The position numbers and the translations under genes are program-made. 64,000 nt of DNA, from the NCBI GenBank assembly GCA_949710005.1, contig OX453275.1, positions 18,806,835 to 18,870,834 on the forward strand, in the 5' to 3' direction. Within the stretch, counting starts at the first letter, position 1, and each line of letters starts with the position of its first letter. This DNA comes from Ricordea florida (lineage: Eukaryota; Cnidaria; Anthozoa; Corallimorpharia; Ricordeidae). Shown in pieces: positions 11,560-19,995 of this stretch. The notes beneath the pieces were generated by a model, which saw only the letters and a program-made list of their open reading frames with translations, had not been told where the DNA came from and did not search any database.

Positions 11560-12300
11560 TTAAGCAAGAGATGAAAGCATCGCTAGTAAACGATCTGTGG
11601 GAGGAATTGCAAATGGGGTGAATGGACATGGAACTGCAACATCTCTGCTTTGAATTTCTGAAGGAATTGAGGCCGGGGGTAATTTTCCAGCGGAATTATT
11701 CGCCTCGAGCGACGGACACTCCGGGAATCACTGTTCTGCCTTGTCTTTCTTTTAGCAGTGGAACACCAAAATAGCGCTAACTCGTCGAAAACGCTTCAAG
11801 ACGGCCTGAGACGCTAGCAAACAACAAAGAATACAGCAAAGCAATAAGGTAAGTTGATTTTATCATAAAAAATTACATTTTTTCTCTCTGTTAAGAAAAA
11901 CCGTTTACATCCCATACAAACCTTTGAAAATAACCGTTTGTAACACAACACCGCTCGCAAGCAAGAGTCACGTCCGCGTTCATGAAATGAGCTTGGGCCG
12001 CCTGTGGCGAGCCACGTGGTCTGACCGAAGGCGACACGTTTAGTAACCTCGCTTCGCGAGGAATAATAACAATGCAAGAATTAGTTGCAGCTATTGTGCT
12101 AACGTTGTAATAAACCGAGTTTTGTTCTATGGAATGTAATGTTTAGTATTTTACCCCTGTATTTCCCATGTGCCTCAAGGGATGTCTAGCATATCTTCCC
12201 TGTAAAAACTTAGCAGTAATACAATAATATAGAACTTGGATCACCAGACCCACCCAACCAACCTGCAAGTCAGCAGTTCTAGCCCGAGAGTCCTATCTCT
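11560..12300. other. Non-coding DNA, possibly an old dispersed repeat
   Basis: No intact gene. A minus-strand open stretch at 11,814-12,077 has a peptide that looks like translated repeat DNA rather than a protein family, so I do not call a gene. Confidence 0.3.
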
Positions 12301-12540
12301 ACATTTATGGTTGTTCAGTTACATTTATGGGCACATTTTATTACATTTATGGTTAGTGGTGCCAATTTTTAAAAATGTAATTAACAAAGTACACATTACC
12401 AATGAATGTTTTCACCAATAAAGTTGATTGTTCAATGGTTAGTGGTTTTATTACATTTGTGGTTAAAAGTTATTACCTTTATGGTTAGTATTACATTTAT
12501 GGTTAATATTACATTTATGGTTTTTATTACACTTATGGGT
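12301..12540 (+). repeat. Degenerate minisatellite of TTACATTTATGGTTA units
   Basis: Imperfect copies of ATTACATTTATGGTTAGT are scattered over about 240 bp, spaced irregularly at the start and more tightly near 12,440-12,535. It lies directly upstream of the LINE remnant that hosts the Polinton. Confidence 0.6.
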
Positions 12541-12554
12541 GATACAACCCGCAC

Positions 12555-12798
12555 ACCTCAGAATCTGTACCAAAGTAAAGAAAACGACCTCAAACCTTGG
12601 CTCTAATGGGGGTCAACTCTTAAGACAAACCAACGCCACTAAATTTCTTGGAGTATACAATGACGAGCATCTTACTTGGAAAGATCATATTAGCTATTTC
12701 TGTAAACAAATATATAAGTAAATTGGAAGGCTATTCAGGTCTCGCTTTTGTCTATCTTCAAAAACTAAACTCACCTTGTACTACTAGCTAATTTATCC
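12555..12798 (+). pseudogene. LINE reverse-transcriptase C-terminal remnant, left part
   Basis: The plus strand encodes a decayed LINE segment with ATKFLGVYNDEHLTWKDHIS, the thumb/connection region found after the RT palm in CR1/L2/Jockey-like elements. In-frame stops follow, for example at KQIYK-stop. The segment ends in the frame LIYP exactly at the Polinton insertion site. Its continuation is at 26,970. Confidence 0.7.
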
Positions 12799-13133
12799 AG
12801 TAGTATAGTCGGCGTCATTTCAATACCACTTGAGCTAGAAGCTGTTTTTTTAGAAATGAAGCTTTTGTCTATATTTCCGATTTAAAGCATTGTTTTGACT
12901 TGTTTTGACTTTGTTTCCCACTTCCGAAGATGCCCCGAAGATGCCCCGAAGATTTTCCGAGCGTTTTCCGAAAATTAATGAGCTATTTCAATTTAGACAA
13001 ATATGCATACTATAAATATTCGGAAAAACGTTGGCGCAACGCGCGCGTCACAAAAGTATTTCCATTTAGAGAGTGGCGACACCAAAAGTATTTCCACAGT
13101 ATGTTTACCGTCAAAGAGTTACGCTCTTTAGCA
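12799..13133. repeat. Polinton left terminal inverted repeat
   Basis: About 335 bp matching, in inverse, 26,620-26,963. It contains tandem CCGAAGATGCC subrepeats (three here) and the first codons of the left SAP gene (TVKELRSLA). Similarity stops at about 13,133. Confidence 0.85.
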
Positions 13134-13718
13134 ACAAGATTCAAAATTCCTGGAAGGTCTAGGTTAAGGACCAAAGAAGACCTTCGTCGGGCCTTGTTAG
13201 GGGACCCGAACGCCCGCGCGCACATTGAGCGCGTAGAACGACTCCCCCGGTATAGGCATAATACCAAGGACACCGCACTGGCCTGGTTCAGTGGCGACGA
13301 GGGGCTGCGAGCCCAGATTAGGGGCGGCCACTTTGAGGGGGTCGAGGAGGACAGGCGCGCCGAGTGGGTGAGGCAGGGGTTGCTGGTCCAATTTGGCAAG
13401 ATAATTAATAATTATTCCAGCATTTGCCCATTCACATATGATATGGGTAAAACCCGATTTCATGCGTTGGTCGAATGGTCGAACGCAGAGGCGCGCCTGC
13501 TGCACCACGAGTGCGTGAAGGCAAATGTGCGTTGGCTCCGCAATTGGGGCGGGGGGCTTCTCCCCTTTCGTGAAAGGGAGTACGCTCTCATACAAATGCT
13601 AAACGATGCCTTCGACTTGATGGAGGCGTTTGAAACAATGAATGACGACGACTTCGGGGATTTCGGGGCCCCTAACTTCGGCGCCGCTATGACGTGGGTG
13701 GACACATTGTGGCGCTAG
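13101..13718 (+). CDS. SAP-domain protein at the left end of the Polinton
   Basis: 205 residues if started at the ATG at 13,101. An in-frame ATG at 12,930 would add 57 residues, but the inverted copy of that region in the other TIR is frameshifted, so it is not conserved as protein. I therefore prefer the shorter start. Residues 2-33 (TVKELRSLA, then IPGRSRLRTKEDLRRAL) form a SAP-like motif, probably DNA-binding. The rest is charged and unassigned, with a Trp-rich middle (NVRWLRNWGGG) and an acidic C-terminus (NDDDFGDFG). The start lies inside the TIR, and a paralogous SAP start lies in the opposite TIR. It could act at the element ends in replication or packaging; that is inference. Confidence 0.7.
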   Translation: MFTVKELRSLATRFKIPGRSRLRTKEDLRRALLGDPNARAHIERVERLPRYRHNTKDTALAWFSGDEGLRAQIRGGHFEGVEEDRRAEWVRQGLLVQFGKIINNYSSICPFTYDMGKTRFHALVEWSNAEARLLHHECVKANVRWLRNWGGGLLPFREREYALIQMLNDAFDLMEAFETMNDDDFGDFGAPNFGAAMTWVDTLWR

Positions 13719-13792
13719 GTGTCGCCTCCGGGATCTATTCCCATCCTTTTTCGGGTAGGTAATTAGAGAGTAGCAACCAATAGACCGCAAAA

Positions 13793-14344
13793 ATGGATGT
13801 AACGGTCGCTGCCAGCTTGAAAAAAGCAAACTATTCCTCTACTTACCTCTCGCAGTTAAAAAACTTATCAACCTCTTTCTTAGAAGACCCTCCAATTTCT
13901 CCCCGTCCCAATGCAGAAGACATCGAGGGGTATCTTTTAGCCAGCCCTCGACTTTGCCAGCGTGTGGTTTCGGGTGAGTTTGATCATCTTACATGGAACT
14001 TTCCAACCGACCGGCGAAACGAGTGGTATATACCTAGACCAAGATCAAAAACTAGAAGGTCCTCGTTGCAAAAATTGTTGATGAAAGAGTTCGGGCTGGA
14101 TTTACTCGAAAGAAAATCGATAGTAAACCTCGTGAATCGTATTGAGGACAACTTGGATCTTGTCTCAGGCTACCACCGGCTTCCAAAGCTGATATGGCTG
14201 TTGAAAGTAATCTTCGAACTCCGAAAGGACCCCGAAAGAGAAGCCCTGTGCGACATCTCAAACATTCGACCGACGACGCTTCGAAAATACGAGGATCTAT
14301 GGACCAAGCTGAAGTCATCGTTCAACGTGGAAATAAAACCCTAG
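13793..14344 (+). CDS. Polinton hypothetical protein, 183 aa
   Basis: The frame is intact from ATG 13,793 to TAG 14,342-14,344. I do not recognise the family. The protein is basic in its middle (RPRSKTRRSSLQKLL) and mostly helical by composition, with no membrane segment or cysteine pattern. It is tail-to-tail with the next gene, the two stop codons being only 2 bp apart. Its position near the left TIR, away from the capsid cluster, gives no clear hint of its job. Confidence 0.6.
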   Translation: MDVTVAASLKKANYSSTYLSQLKNLSTSFLEDPPISPRPNAEDIEGYLLASPRLCQRVVSGEFDHLTWNFPTDRRNEWYIPRPRSKTRRSSLQKLLMKEFGLDLLERKSIVNLVNRIEDNLDLVSGYHRLPKLIWLLKVIFELRKDPEREALCDISNIRPTTLRKYEDLWTKLKSSFNVEIKP

Positions 14345-14346
14345 AT

Positions 14347-14943
14347 TCAAGCGAGTTTTTCGCGCATTTCTGCGACCAGTTCGCTGCGAATCTCGGTCCG
14401 CAGCTTTGTCAGATCGAGGTCCTCGTTTTTTGTCAAAGCTTTTTGTTTAATCTCGCGCTTGAGAGTTTCATATTTTTCAACCTCAGACAGAATAAGTTTA
14501 AATTCGGTAGCGCTGATTTGGTTATCCTGCAAGGCTTTCGAAACCAAGTCATCGATGGTACTCAACTTCGTCTCACCAATCGCGACGGTTCGCTCATGCT
14601 TGGAGATCTTTACGGCGATATGTTTACCGACCTTGACCATAAAGGCTGAAACGATGCCGAAGATGCCGCCAATAGCACCCAACGAAACCCCGACGACAAT
14701 CCCAAGGCCGGTCAAAGAGACGGCTAAGCCTGAAGCCGAAAGTATAACGCTCAGGCTTCCAGTCGTCAAAGCTACCCCGTTCAAAATCGTCCGAGAGCGG
14801 GTATATTTTTTTCGAACCCCCTCGTAGTGGGCGATACTGTTTTTTAGGGTGGTCTGAATGTCACAAATCTTTTGAAGTCGAAACGAATGCCCCTCATCGT
14901 TGGGGGCGGTGGGAACCTTTGGGAACAAACAATCAGATTCCAT
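14347..14943 (-). CDS. Polinton small membrane protein, 198 aa
   Basis: The frame is intact from ATG 14,943. Residues about 53-102 are one long Gly/Ala/Ser/Val/Leu/Ile-rich hydrophobic block (SLSVILSASGLAVSLTGLGI and on), long enough for two membrane helices or a glycine-zipper hairpin. It is flanked by basic residues, with a charged coiled-coil-like C-terminus (residues 120-198, rich in E, K and R). It follows the upstream minus-strand gene by 3 bp, so the two are probably co-expressed. Candidates are a virion membrane-active or entry-associated protein, or an internal structural protein. No function is assigned. Confidence 0.6.
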   Translation of the reverse strand: MESDCLFPKVPTAPNDEGHSFRLQKICDIQTTLKNSIAHYEGVRKKYTRSRTILNGVALTTGSLSVILSASGLAVSLTGLGIVVGVSLGAIGGIFGIVSAFMVKVGKHIAVKISKHERTVAIGETKLSTIDDLVSKALQDNQISATEFKLILSEVEKYETLKREIKQKALTKNEDLDLTKLRTEIRSELVAEMREKLA

Positions 14944-14946
14944 GCC

Positions 14947-15426
14947 CTATATACAGAGCTCCAACAAAACTTCTGCCTTGGTATTCGGCACCGTCCAAAC
15001 TCGAAAGAGATTTCTTTTTGTGGGGTCGAGGGGGAGATAAAACGGTCGCAAATGCCACACCGAAGGCCCTTGAAGTTTCAAAGGCTCGACCTTCGCCAGG
15101 AGATAGGAGGGCTTGCCACCTTCGTACGATTTGTTGGGGTCCACCAAATCGCAGTAGATTGAAACAGAGGGTGGACCCCATTGTACAGGAACGTGAATCA
15201 TATTGCGCGGGACTTCGGATATCCCCAACAAGTTGGCTAGCTCTCTGTCTAGGATCGTCTGTACTTTCGAGAAGAAATACACTCCAGTATCCGTTATCCG
15301 AAGTTCACAACTGCCCGCGGTGACATCCTTTCCATGCCCATAGACAATAGCCTGCTGTAGACAGTGGAGGTTGTACTCACCTTTTGGAATGGAGACCAGA
15401 ACGGTTCCTTTCGCTTTCTTGATCAT
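14947..15426 (-). CDS. Polinton beta-rich protein, candidate minor capsid (penton-like)
   Basis: 159 residues from the ATG at 15,426. The frame stays open upstream to a TAA but without another ATG, and the upstream peptide (LNSWDKLNLIREG) looks coding-like, so the true N-terminus may be longer and its start lost. The composition is beta-rich, with alternating hydrophobics (VLVSIPKGEY, TGVYFFSKV, SVSIYCDL, YLLAKVEPL) and no membrane segment. Size and pattern would suit a single jelly-roll penton, which Polintons normally encode, but no diagnostic motif is visible and the call is tentative. Confidence 0.45.
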   Translation of the reverse strand: MIKKAKGTVLVSIPKGEYNLHCLQQAIVYGHGKDVTAGSCELRITDTGVYFFSKVQTILDRELANLLGISEVPRNMIHVPVQWGPPSVSIYCDLVDPNKSYEGGKPSYLLAKVEPLKLQGPSVWHLRPFYLPLDPTKRNLFRVWTVPNTKAEVLLELCI

Positions 15427-15653
15427 GGCCAAATCGGCGGTTCCTTCGCGAATGAGGTTCAGTTTGTCCCATGAGTTGAGAGCGAAGAAATATATATTCG
15501 TCGTTTAAAGCATTGTGAGCGTTACTTCGGGGATCTTCACGGTTCGAGCTGCGACACTCGAGAGTTCACCACCGACCGGAGGGTGAAGTTCATTCACACC
15601 CTCGCTTGCTGCTATGCTGAGGGACATTTTATTTACCTGTGTATATATTCACC

Positions 15654-17069
15654 ATGCATAAAACCCCCGGAATAGATTTTTGGACTGTTATAAAAAAGCC
15701 AGAAGAAGTCGACAAAGTCATACAAAAAAATAAAGGTTCCGAACAGAGCAATTTCCCCGAGGCCCTCCTTCTCCGCGCCGGAGCAACCTACCCCGTCCCT
15801 ACCTTTCCGTTCTCTGAAACGGTCTCTGATATAGCACCGCTGCTTCGTGATCTCGAGATATTTGTTGATCCAAAAATTTCTTTCAAAGCAGGTGTCCGAG
15901 ACATCTGGAAGGAAACAACTATTACACATCGTTCGGCAAAGGAGGCGCACCAATGGCTCTCTTCTCCAACGTACAAATATTGGCCCCAACAGCTGAACTT
16001 CGCCACATGGTGCGCAACTGCAGGGTGTGGGGTGTCTATTACCGACCCAGGCAATAAAACCTTCCCGCCCATAGTTCAGGGGCTGCTTCGCTTCCACGTG
16101 TACTTCTCCGTACGTCGGATCCTATACGAGCTCGTCTGCCCACTCCCCGGAGACACTGGCTTCCAAAAAACAAACAACCCATACCGCAAGTCCGCCTTTG
16201 AAAGCCTCTGCATCGAATTCGGCCTGCCTAGAGCCCCGGACTTTCGTTGGAAGGGTGGTCGAAACCACGGTCTTGGAGACGTGTTTATAACGTACCCAAG
16301 CGAGGGTCCAAAGAACTTGCACGTCATCCGCGGCTATGACACCGAGGCAAACACATGGCCTGATAGCCTGAATCTCTTCTCAGACGAGGGTGGGAAACAG
16401 AATCAAGGTAATCTGTTGACATTTATCCGAAACGATGCCGGCAGAGCGCAATACAGCTGGTTTGGACTAAAAAAGGGTGAAGGACTGACGGAGGCGGGCA
16501 TGGGTCGTCTCAATCGGAGTATCGAGGCTTTGGTATATTGCGTTCTTGGCTCGCAAGTCAAAACACGGTCCACTATCGTAGGGGCTAGCGGGAGTGCTGT
16601 TGAGACTCGTCAAATGTTCCGTCAACTACTAGAGGAGATCATCGTAGTAAACGATATCGCCGTCGGAATCCAGAACTATCAACGAGCTCTGTCCGACGCC
16701 AGGGCTCAGCTGAATCTGGCCGTGGCCCCAGGGCTCTGGTTGCTCCCCAGCCGGCTTATTATCAATACAGACAGCGTTCTCGGGTACAACAACGAGCTCC
16801 AGAAAGCGACCAGCGATATGATTTTCGGGGTCAATCCGCGTGTGAACGAGCGGACACAACGCCGCACGCCGAAAATAAAAGCCCCAATCCCCCTTATCCC
16901 GAAAACAAAAGACCCAGTCCCCCGTGTATCGGAAACAACGCTGAAAATAGAACCCCCAGTCCCACTTGTCCCGAAAACGAAAGCCCCCGTCGCGCTATCC
17001 GCGCACGAGCGAAATTTAGCTGTAGTCACTGTTGTGGCCGCAGGTGCGACTTGGTGGTTGTTTAGGTAG
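15654..17069 (+). CDS. Polinton large hypothetical protein with C-terminal membrane anchor
   Basis: 471 residues from ATG 15,654. The frame is also open upstream to a GTG at 15,639, but the ATG is preferred in a eukaryotic gene. TGTATATATTC just upstream could be a TATA-like element. Residues 1-400 are unassigned. About residues 405-455 contain an imperfect Pro/Lys repeat (PKIKAPIPLIPKTKDP, then KIEPPVPLVPKTKAP). The last 20 residues are hydrophobic (VVTVVAAGATWWLF), like a tail anchor. The 3' end overlaps the convergent membrane-protein gene by 8 bp. Large size and an anchored Pro-rich stalk suggest a virion-surface or membrane-linked role, but that is inference. Confidence 0.65.
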   Translation: MHKTPGIDFWTVIKKPEEVDKVIQKNKGSEQSNFPEALLLRAGATYPVPTFPFSETVSDIAPLLRDLEIFVDPKISFKAGVRDIWKETTITHRSAKEAHQWLSSPTYKYWPQQLNFATWCATAGCGVSITDPGNKTFPPIVQGLLRFHVYFSVRRILYELVCPLPGDTGFQKTNNPYRKSAFESLCIEFGLPRAPDFRWKGGRNHGLGDVFITYPSEGPKNLHVIRGYDTEANTWPDSLNLFSDEGGKQNQGNLLTFIRNDAGRAQYSWFGLKKGEGLTEAGMGRLNRSIEALVYCVLGSQVKTRSTIVGASGSAVETRQMFRQLLEEIIVVNDIAVGIQNYQRALSDARAQLNLAVAPGLWLLPSRLIINTDSVLGYNNELQKATSDMIFGVNPRVNERTQRRTPKIKAPIPLIPKTKDPVPRVSETTLKIEPPVPLVPKTKAPVALSAHERNLAVVTVVAAGATWWLFR

Positions 17070-17787
17070 ATTTCTTCTTGTAGCGCTCCACTAGAAACAC
17101 GACCACAGCCACGATCAAAAGCCAGGCGTTTTTGGCTAAGAAACCAACAACTTCTCCAGCCGTGCGGAAGAGGAATGAGACAATGGCGCCTATGGCTCCA
17201 GGAAGGAGGGCTCCAATCTTTTTTCCGATGGCCTTTAACCCTCGGCCTACCCCCTGCGCTACTCCTGCGAGTCCCCGCTGTAAAGCCTCCAAGATAACAC
17301 CAATGACCGTCCCAGCCGCTACAAGAACCCCCAGGACCCCTATACCGTACTTCTTGAAAATGGCTCGAACGCGGTCCCGCAGAGACCTTCGCTCTTCCAA
17401 GGATTCTCTTTCAAGCTCGAGTTCTTGAATCTCTTCCGCGCGCGCTGCAATCCGGGCCTCCACCGCACGCCTATCTTCCGGTGAAGTATCGGGAGCGTCT
17501 CTTATCTCCTCGTCCTGTCGGTTTTGCTGCTCGAGCTCCTGAGTTCTGGCGTTATTCTGTTCCAAGATCTCACCCACGGAGGGTCCTAGAACTTCTTTCA
17601 ATTCTTTAGAGAAGTTCTGCGTAAAACTACCATCCAAGTTGCGCAGTGGTCGCCACGTCTTATTTTCCCCCTCCCACACACGAATCATAATACGCCCACC
17701 GACAAGACCGATTTCGTATCCGTTAGCTTTGGGATATTCGCTCTCTAACTCTTCCTTCGCATCGGACAGGAGTTTTTTTTCTCCCAT
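17062..17787 (-). CDS. Polinton multi-helix membrane protein (downstream frame of a slippery-site pair)
   Basis: 241 residues from ATG 17,787. Residues 70-140 are a highly charged coiled coil (EEIQELELERESLEERR). They are followed by hydrophobic segments at about 149-167, 192-206 and 221-234, separated by Gly/Lys-rich amphipathic stretches (GRGLKAIGKKIGALLPG). The protein ends in a basic tail. The frame overlaps an upstream acidic frame starting at 18,065; an A8 run at 17,773-17,780 in the overlap joins them by a -1 shift. It may therefore be expressed as an extension of the acidic protein, from its own ATG, or both. Probably a virion or membrane-remodelling component; function unknown. Confidence 0.65.
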   Translation of the reverse strand: MGEKKLLSDAKEELESEYPKANGYEIGLVGGRIMIRVWEGENKTWRPLRNLDGSFTQNFSKELKEVLGPSVGEILEQNNARTQELEQQNRQDEEIRDAPDTSPEDRRAVEARIAARAEEIQELELERESLEERRSLRDRVRAIFKKYGIGVLGVLVAAGTVIGVILEALQRGLAGVAQGVGRGLKAIGKKIGALLPGAIGAIVSFLFRTAGEVVGFLAKNAWLLIVAVVVFLVERYKKKST

Positions 17788-18065
17788 CTCCCATCATAGG
17801 GGTTTATCGTTAGCTCCCTTGTATCGGTTGGCTCGCCAGTAGCAGGGTCGGTCGACAACGACGTTTCTGCTGTGGCAGGCTCACGTGGACGAGCCCCAGG
17901 ACCTCGCGATCTTAAGGAATATATCCCGAATTGTTCTCCACCTTTGTCATCGTCGGGTAACGTGGGAAATGGGTTACTAGTTTCTCCACCTTCAGCACCA
18001 GCGGGCTCGTCCGGGTCGTCATCAGGGAGTAGCAAAGGGGTCATCTCATCAGGGTTGATATCCAT
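17745..18065 (-). CDS. Polinton acidic protein (upstream frame)
   Basis: 106 residues from ATG 18,065. It begins with an acidic Pro-rich region containing TPLLLPDDDPDEP and ends after NPYDGRW in a short non-conserved tail. At 17,772-17,778 the codons read A AAA AAC in the zero frame, the canonical -1 slippery heptamer, and slipping there enters exactly the membrane-protein frame. The start is only 33 bp from the divergent capsid gene's ATG. A similar acidic PLLP-type start lies beside the capsid gene of the second, degraded Polinton, which supports this being a real conserved gene. Confidence 0.6.
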   Translation of the reverse strand: MDINPDEMTPLLLPDDDPDEPAGAEGGETSNPFPTLPDDDKGGEQFGIYSLRSRGPGARPREPATAETSLSTDPATGEPTDTRELTINPYDGRWEKKNSCPMRRKS

Positions 18066-18098
18066 TTTGTTTCTGTCTATACATACAAGACAAATAAA
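18066..18098. promoter_or_regulatory. 33-bp divergent promoter region
   Basis: Only 33 bp separate the ATG of the minus-strand acidic gene (18,065) from the ATG of the plus-strand capsid gene (18,099). Any core promoters must overlap each other or lie inside the neighbouring genes. The space is AT-rich (CTATACATACAAGACAAATA) without a clean TATA box. Confidence 0.4.
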
Positions 18099-19328
18099 AT
18101 GGCGTACATCTCCAAGAAGCTTGACCCGCGGGAGGAGCCGCGCGCTTTGATGGCCGCAAAAGGAAAGCGCGTCACCCACCGGTTGACCTTTAACCCGAGC
18201 TCGGCGAACCACAAAGAGACCTTGTACGTTGACATTCCCAGACTTCCAGTCGACACCGTCCTAGTCCCAGACACCCTAGCCCTTGTGGGCGAGGTGGCGC
18301 TAGGCGGATGGACGAAGCACGTCAACAATCGCGTTGTCGACAACCTGGGACGCTGTTTGATTCGACGAAGAATCGTCAAGATGGGCGATAAAACCCTAGA
18401 GGACTTGGAGCGGGCCGACCTTGTTGGAGTGTTCTCCGACCTGTGGCTTCCCACAGAAGAGCGTGCCAAACGCGTCGAGCAAGAGATCCAGACAACCGCG
18501 GTCAACAAAATCCGCTCAGAGGCCGGAGACAAAGGCGATGTGGCGGGGGACCTAGCAATTGCCGAGGCCTTCCCAAAGTATCGGCTCCCACTTGATTTTG
18601 AGCTCCTGCGCACCCACGGCATTCTCCATACGGCGAGTCTTCCACCAATTCGGTTGGAGATCACACTCCCCGCCGCCAAAGATGTCATCGTCAGCTCGGA
18701 TGCGACCAAGATTGGCAGCTACACGTTCAAAAACATAGAAATGGTGTACCAAGTGATTGAGTCCCCAGATTACGCACAGCACGTCCCGAGCGTGTTTCTC
18801 TACAACCACATCTCGCACTACAAAGCGATCTCCTTTGCGAAGTCCACCGAGGCAATTCTCACGGACAACATCCCCGTGCAACTCAAAAGCTTTGTGGGTG
18901 TCCTGTTCCTGTTCGTCAACCAGTTCCCCGCGGGAGGACGAAACAGCGAAGCCTTCCCGAACCCAGGCGTGACAATGGTTGAGTTCGACTTAAACGGTGT
19001 CCCCAACACGCTTTACCCCAGTGGTATGCTCCCCGCAGATATTTGGGAGACCGCGAGAGCCGGTGCAGAATGGTTGGTCCACCCTCCAGCTCCACTTTCG
19101 GTGGTCACCCCTACTGGGTTCTTCCATGACAAATACGGGATCTTCATCGATCTCCGCACGGCACGCGACCACCTCGTCCACGGCGACGGACAAGCAGCCC
19201 TCGGTCCCGGAAAAAATCTTCAGTTCCGGATAAATCGAAAGACCGGCGGCGGTGGTAATGTCAACTGCCACGTCTTCCTCCTAGGTGACGCAGCATTCGA
19301 CCTCGGTAGCCAAGTCGCCTACTATTAA
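18099..19328 (+). CDS. Polinton major capsid protein (double jelly-roll type)
   Basis: 409 residues, intact. It resembles the hexon-like major capsid proteins of metazoan Polintons/adintoviruses: an N-terminal strand HRLTFNPS...ETLYVDIPRL, a central KYRLPLDFELL, and the C-terminal block KYGIFIDLRT...INRKTGGGGNVNCHVFLLGDAAF. The same blocks are recognisable in the broken second copy at 34.1-35.2 kb, which is independent support. Family members assemble into icosahedral shells from trimers. It is followed after 17 bp by the packaging ATPase, the usual capsid-ATPase neighbourhood. No signal peptide or membrane segment. The double jelly-roll assignment rests on family resemblance and context, not a structure. 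Confidence 0.8.
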   Translation: MAYISKKLDPREEPRALMAAKGKRVTHRLTFNPSSANHKETLYVDIPRLPVDTVLVPDTLALVGEVALGGWTKHVNNRVVDNLGRCLIRRRIVKMGDKTLEDLERADLVGVFSDLWLPTEERAKRVEQEIQTTAVNKIRSEAGDKGDVAGDLAIAEAFPKYRLPLDFELLRTHGILHTASLPPIRLEITLPAAKDVIVSSDATKIGSYTFKNIEMVYQVIESPDYAQHVPSVFLYNHISHYKAISFAKSTEAILTDNIPVQLKSFVGVLFLFVNQFPAGGRNSEAFPNPGVTMVEFDLNGVPNTLYPSGMLPADIWETARAGAEWLVHPPAPLSVVTPTGFFHDKYGIFIDLRTARDHLVHGDGQAALGPGKNLQFRINRKTGGGGNVNCHVFLLGDAAFDLGSQVAYY

Positions 19329-19345
19329 GCGCCTCCCTATATACT

Positions 19346-19993
19346 ATGGATTGTCTCACAGACTTGATACCCGGCCACCTGCTTATCGTCGGTCCAACCG
19401 CTTCCGGGAAGTAGAGACTGGTCGTCGAAGCCCTACGTGGTCCTTTTCGAGGGAAGTTCCACGTCGTGTGCTTGATTTGCCCGACGTACGTCCACAACAA
19501 AACATATCGGGGATTTGCCCACAAAGACCCCGGCTTCGTAGCCCTGGCACCAGGGAACTCGGGCGGTGAAATTGAGAAGTGTCTTCGGCTTTGCACCGCG
19601 GTCTTCGAAGGGCGTGGCCAGGTGTTGCTTATTCTGGACGACTGCGCCGCCAGCGAAGACGTCAAAAAACAACGAAGCGCTCTCGTAGAGCTGGCTTTCT
19701 CTGGAAGGCACAAGAATTTTTCAGTATGGCTCCTGACCCAACAGTACACGAGCGTGGCAAAAGCCTTCCGGGAGAATGTAGCCGCGACGTTGACTTTTTA
19801 CAGTCCGAGCGAGCTCGATGGGAAAATACTTTGGGAAAACTACGGGGTGGGACACTCGAAGGAGGAGCGCCACCAAATGCTATCCGCGCTCAAGGAGCAT
19901 CCGTACGCCAGACTTTGCTTCCGTCTCCGTCATCCATTTGATATCGTGTTGGAAATCCCAGCTCCCAGCAAAATTGTTTCGGGAGATATATAG
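19346..19993 (+). pseudogene. Polinton packaging ATPase (FtsK/HerA type) with stop codon at Walker A
   Basis: The frame starting at ATG 19,346 reads a Walker A motif GPTASGK at residues 16-22. The next codon, at 19,412-19,414, is TAG. The same frame continues without further interruption to the TGA or TAG ending at 19,993, giving the rest of the protein including the Walker B-like VLLILDDC and the sensor-like VWLLTQQ. Family members pump the genome into capsids. Downstream ATG initiation would lose Walker A, so this copy should be inactive unless the stop is read through or is an assembly error. It is packed between the capsid gene (17 bp upstream) and the next gene (2 bp downstream), an operon-like spacing. 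Confidence 0.75.
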
Positions 19994-19995
19994 CC

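Noticed and set aside
11814-12077. Minus-strand 87-codon open frame
   Set aside because: Looks like translated dispersed repeat DNA with no domain; not called as a gene.
12930-13100. N-terminal extension of the left SAP protein from ATG 12,930
   Set aside because: The inverted copy of this DNA in the right TIR is frameshifted, so it is not conserved as protein; the start at 13,101 is preferred.
14194-14649. Plus-strand 151-codon open frame
   Set aside because: Shadow of the 183-residue gene and the convergent membrane protein gene; no independent evidence.
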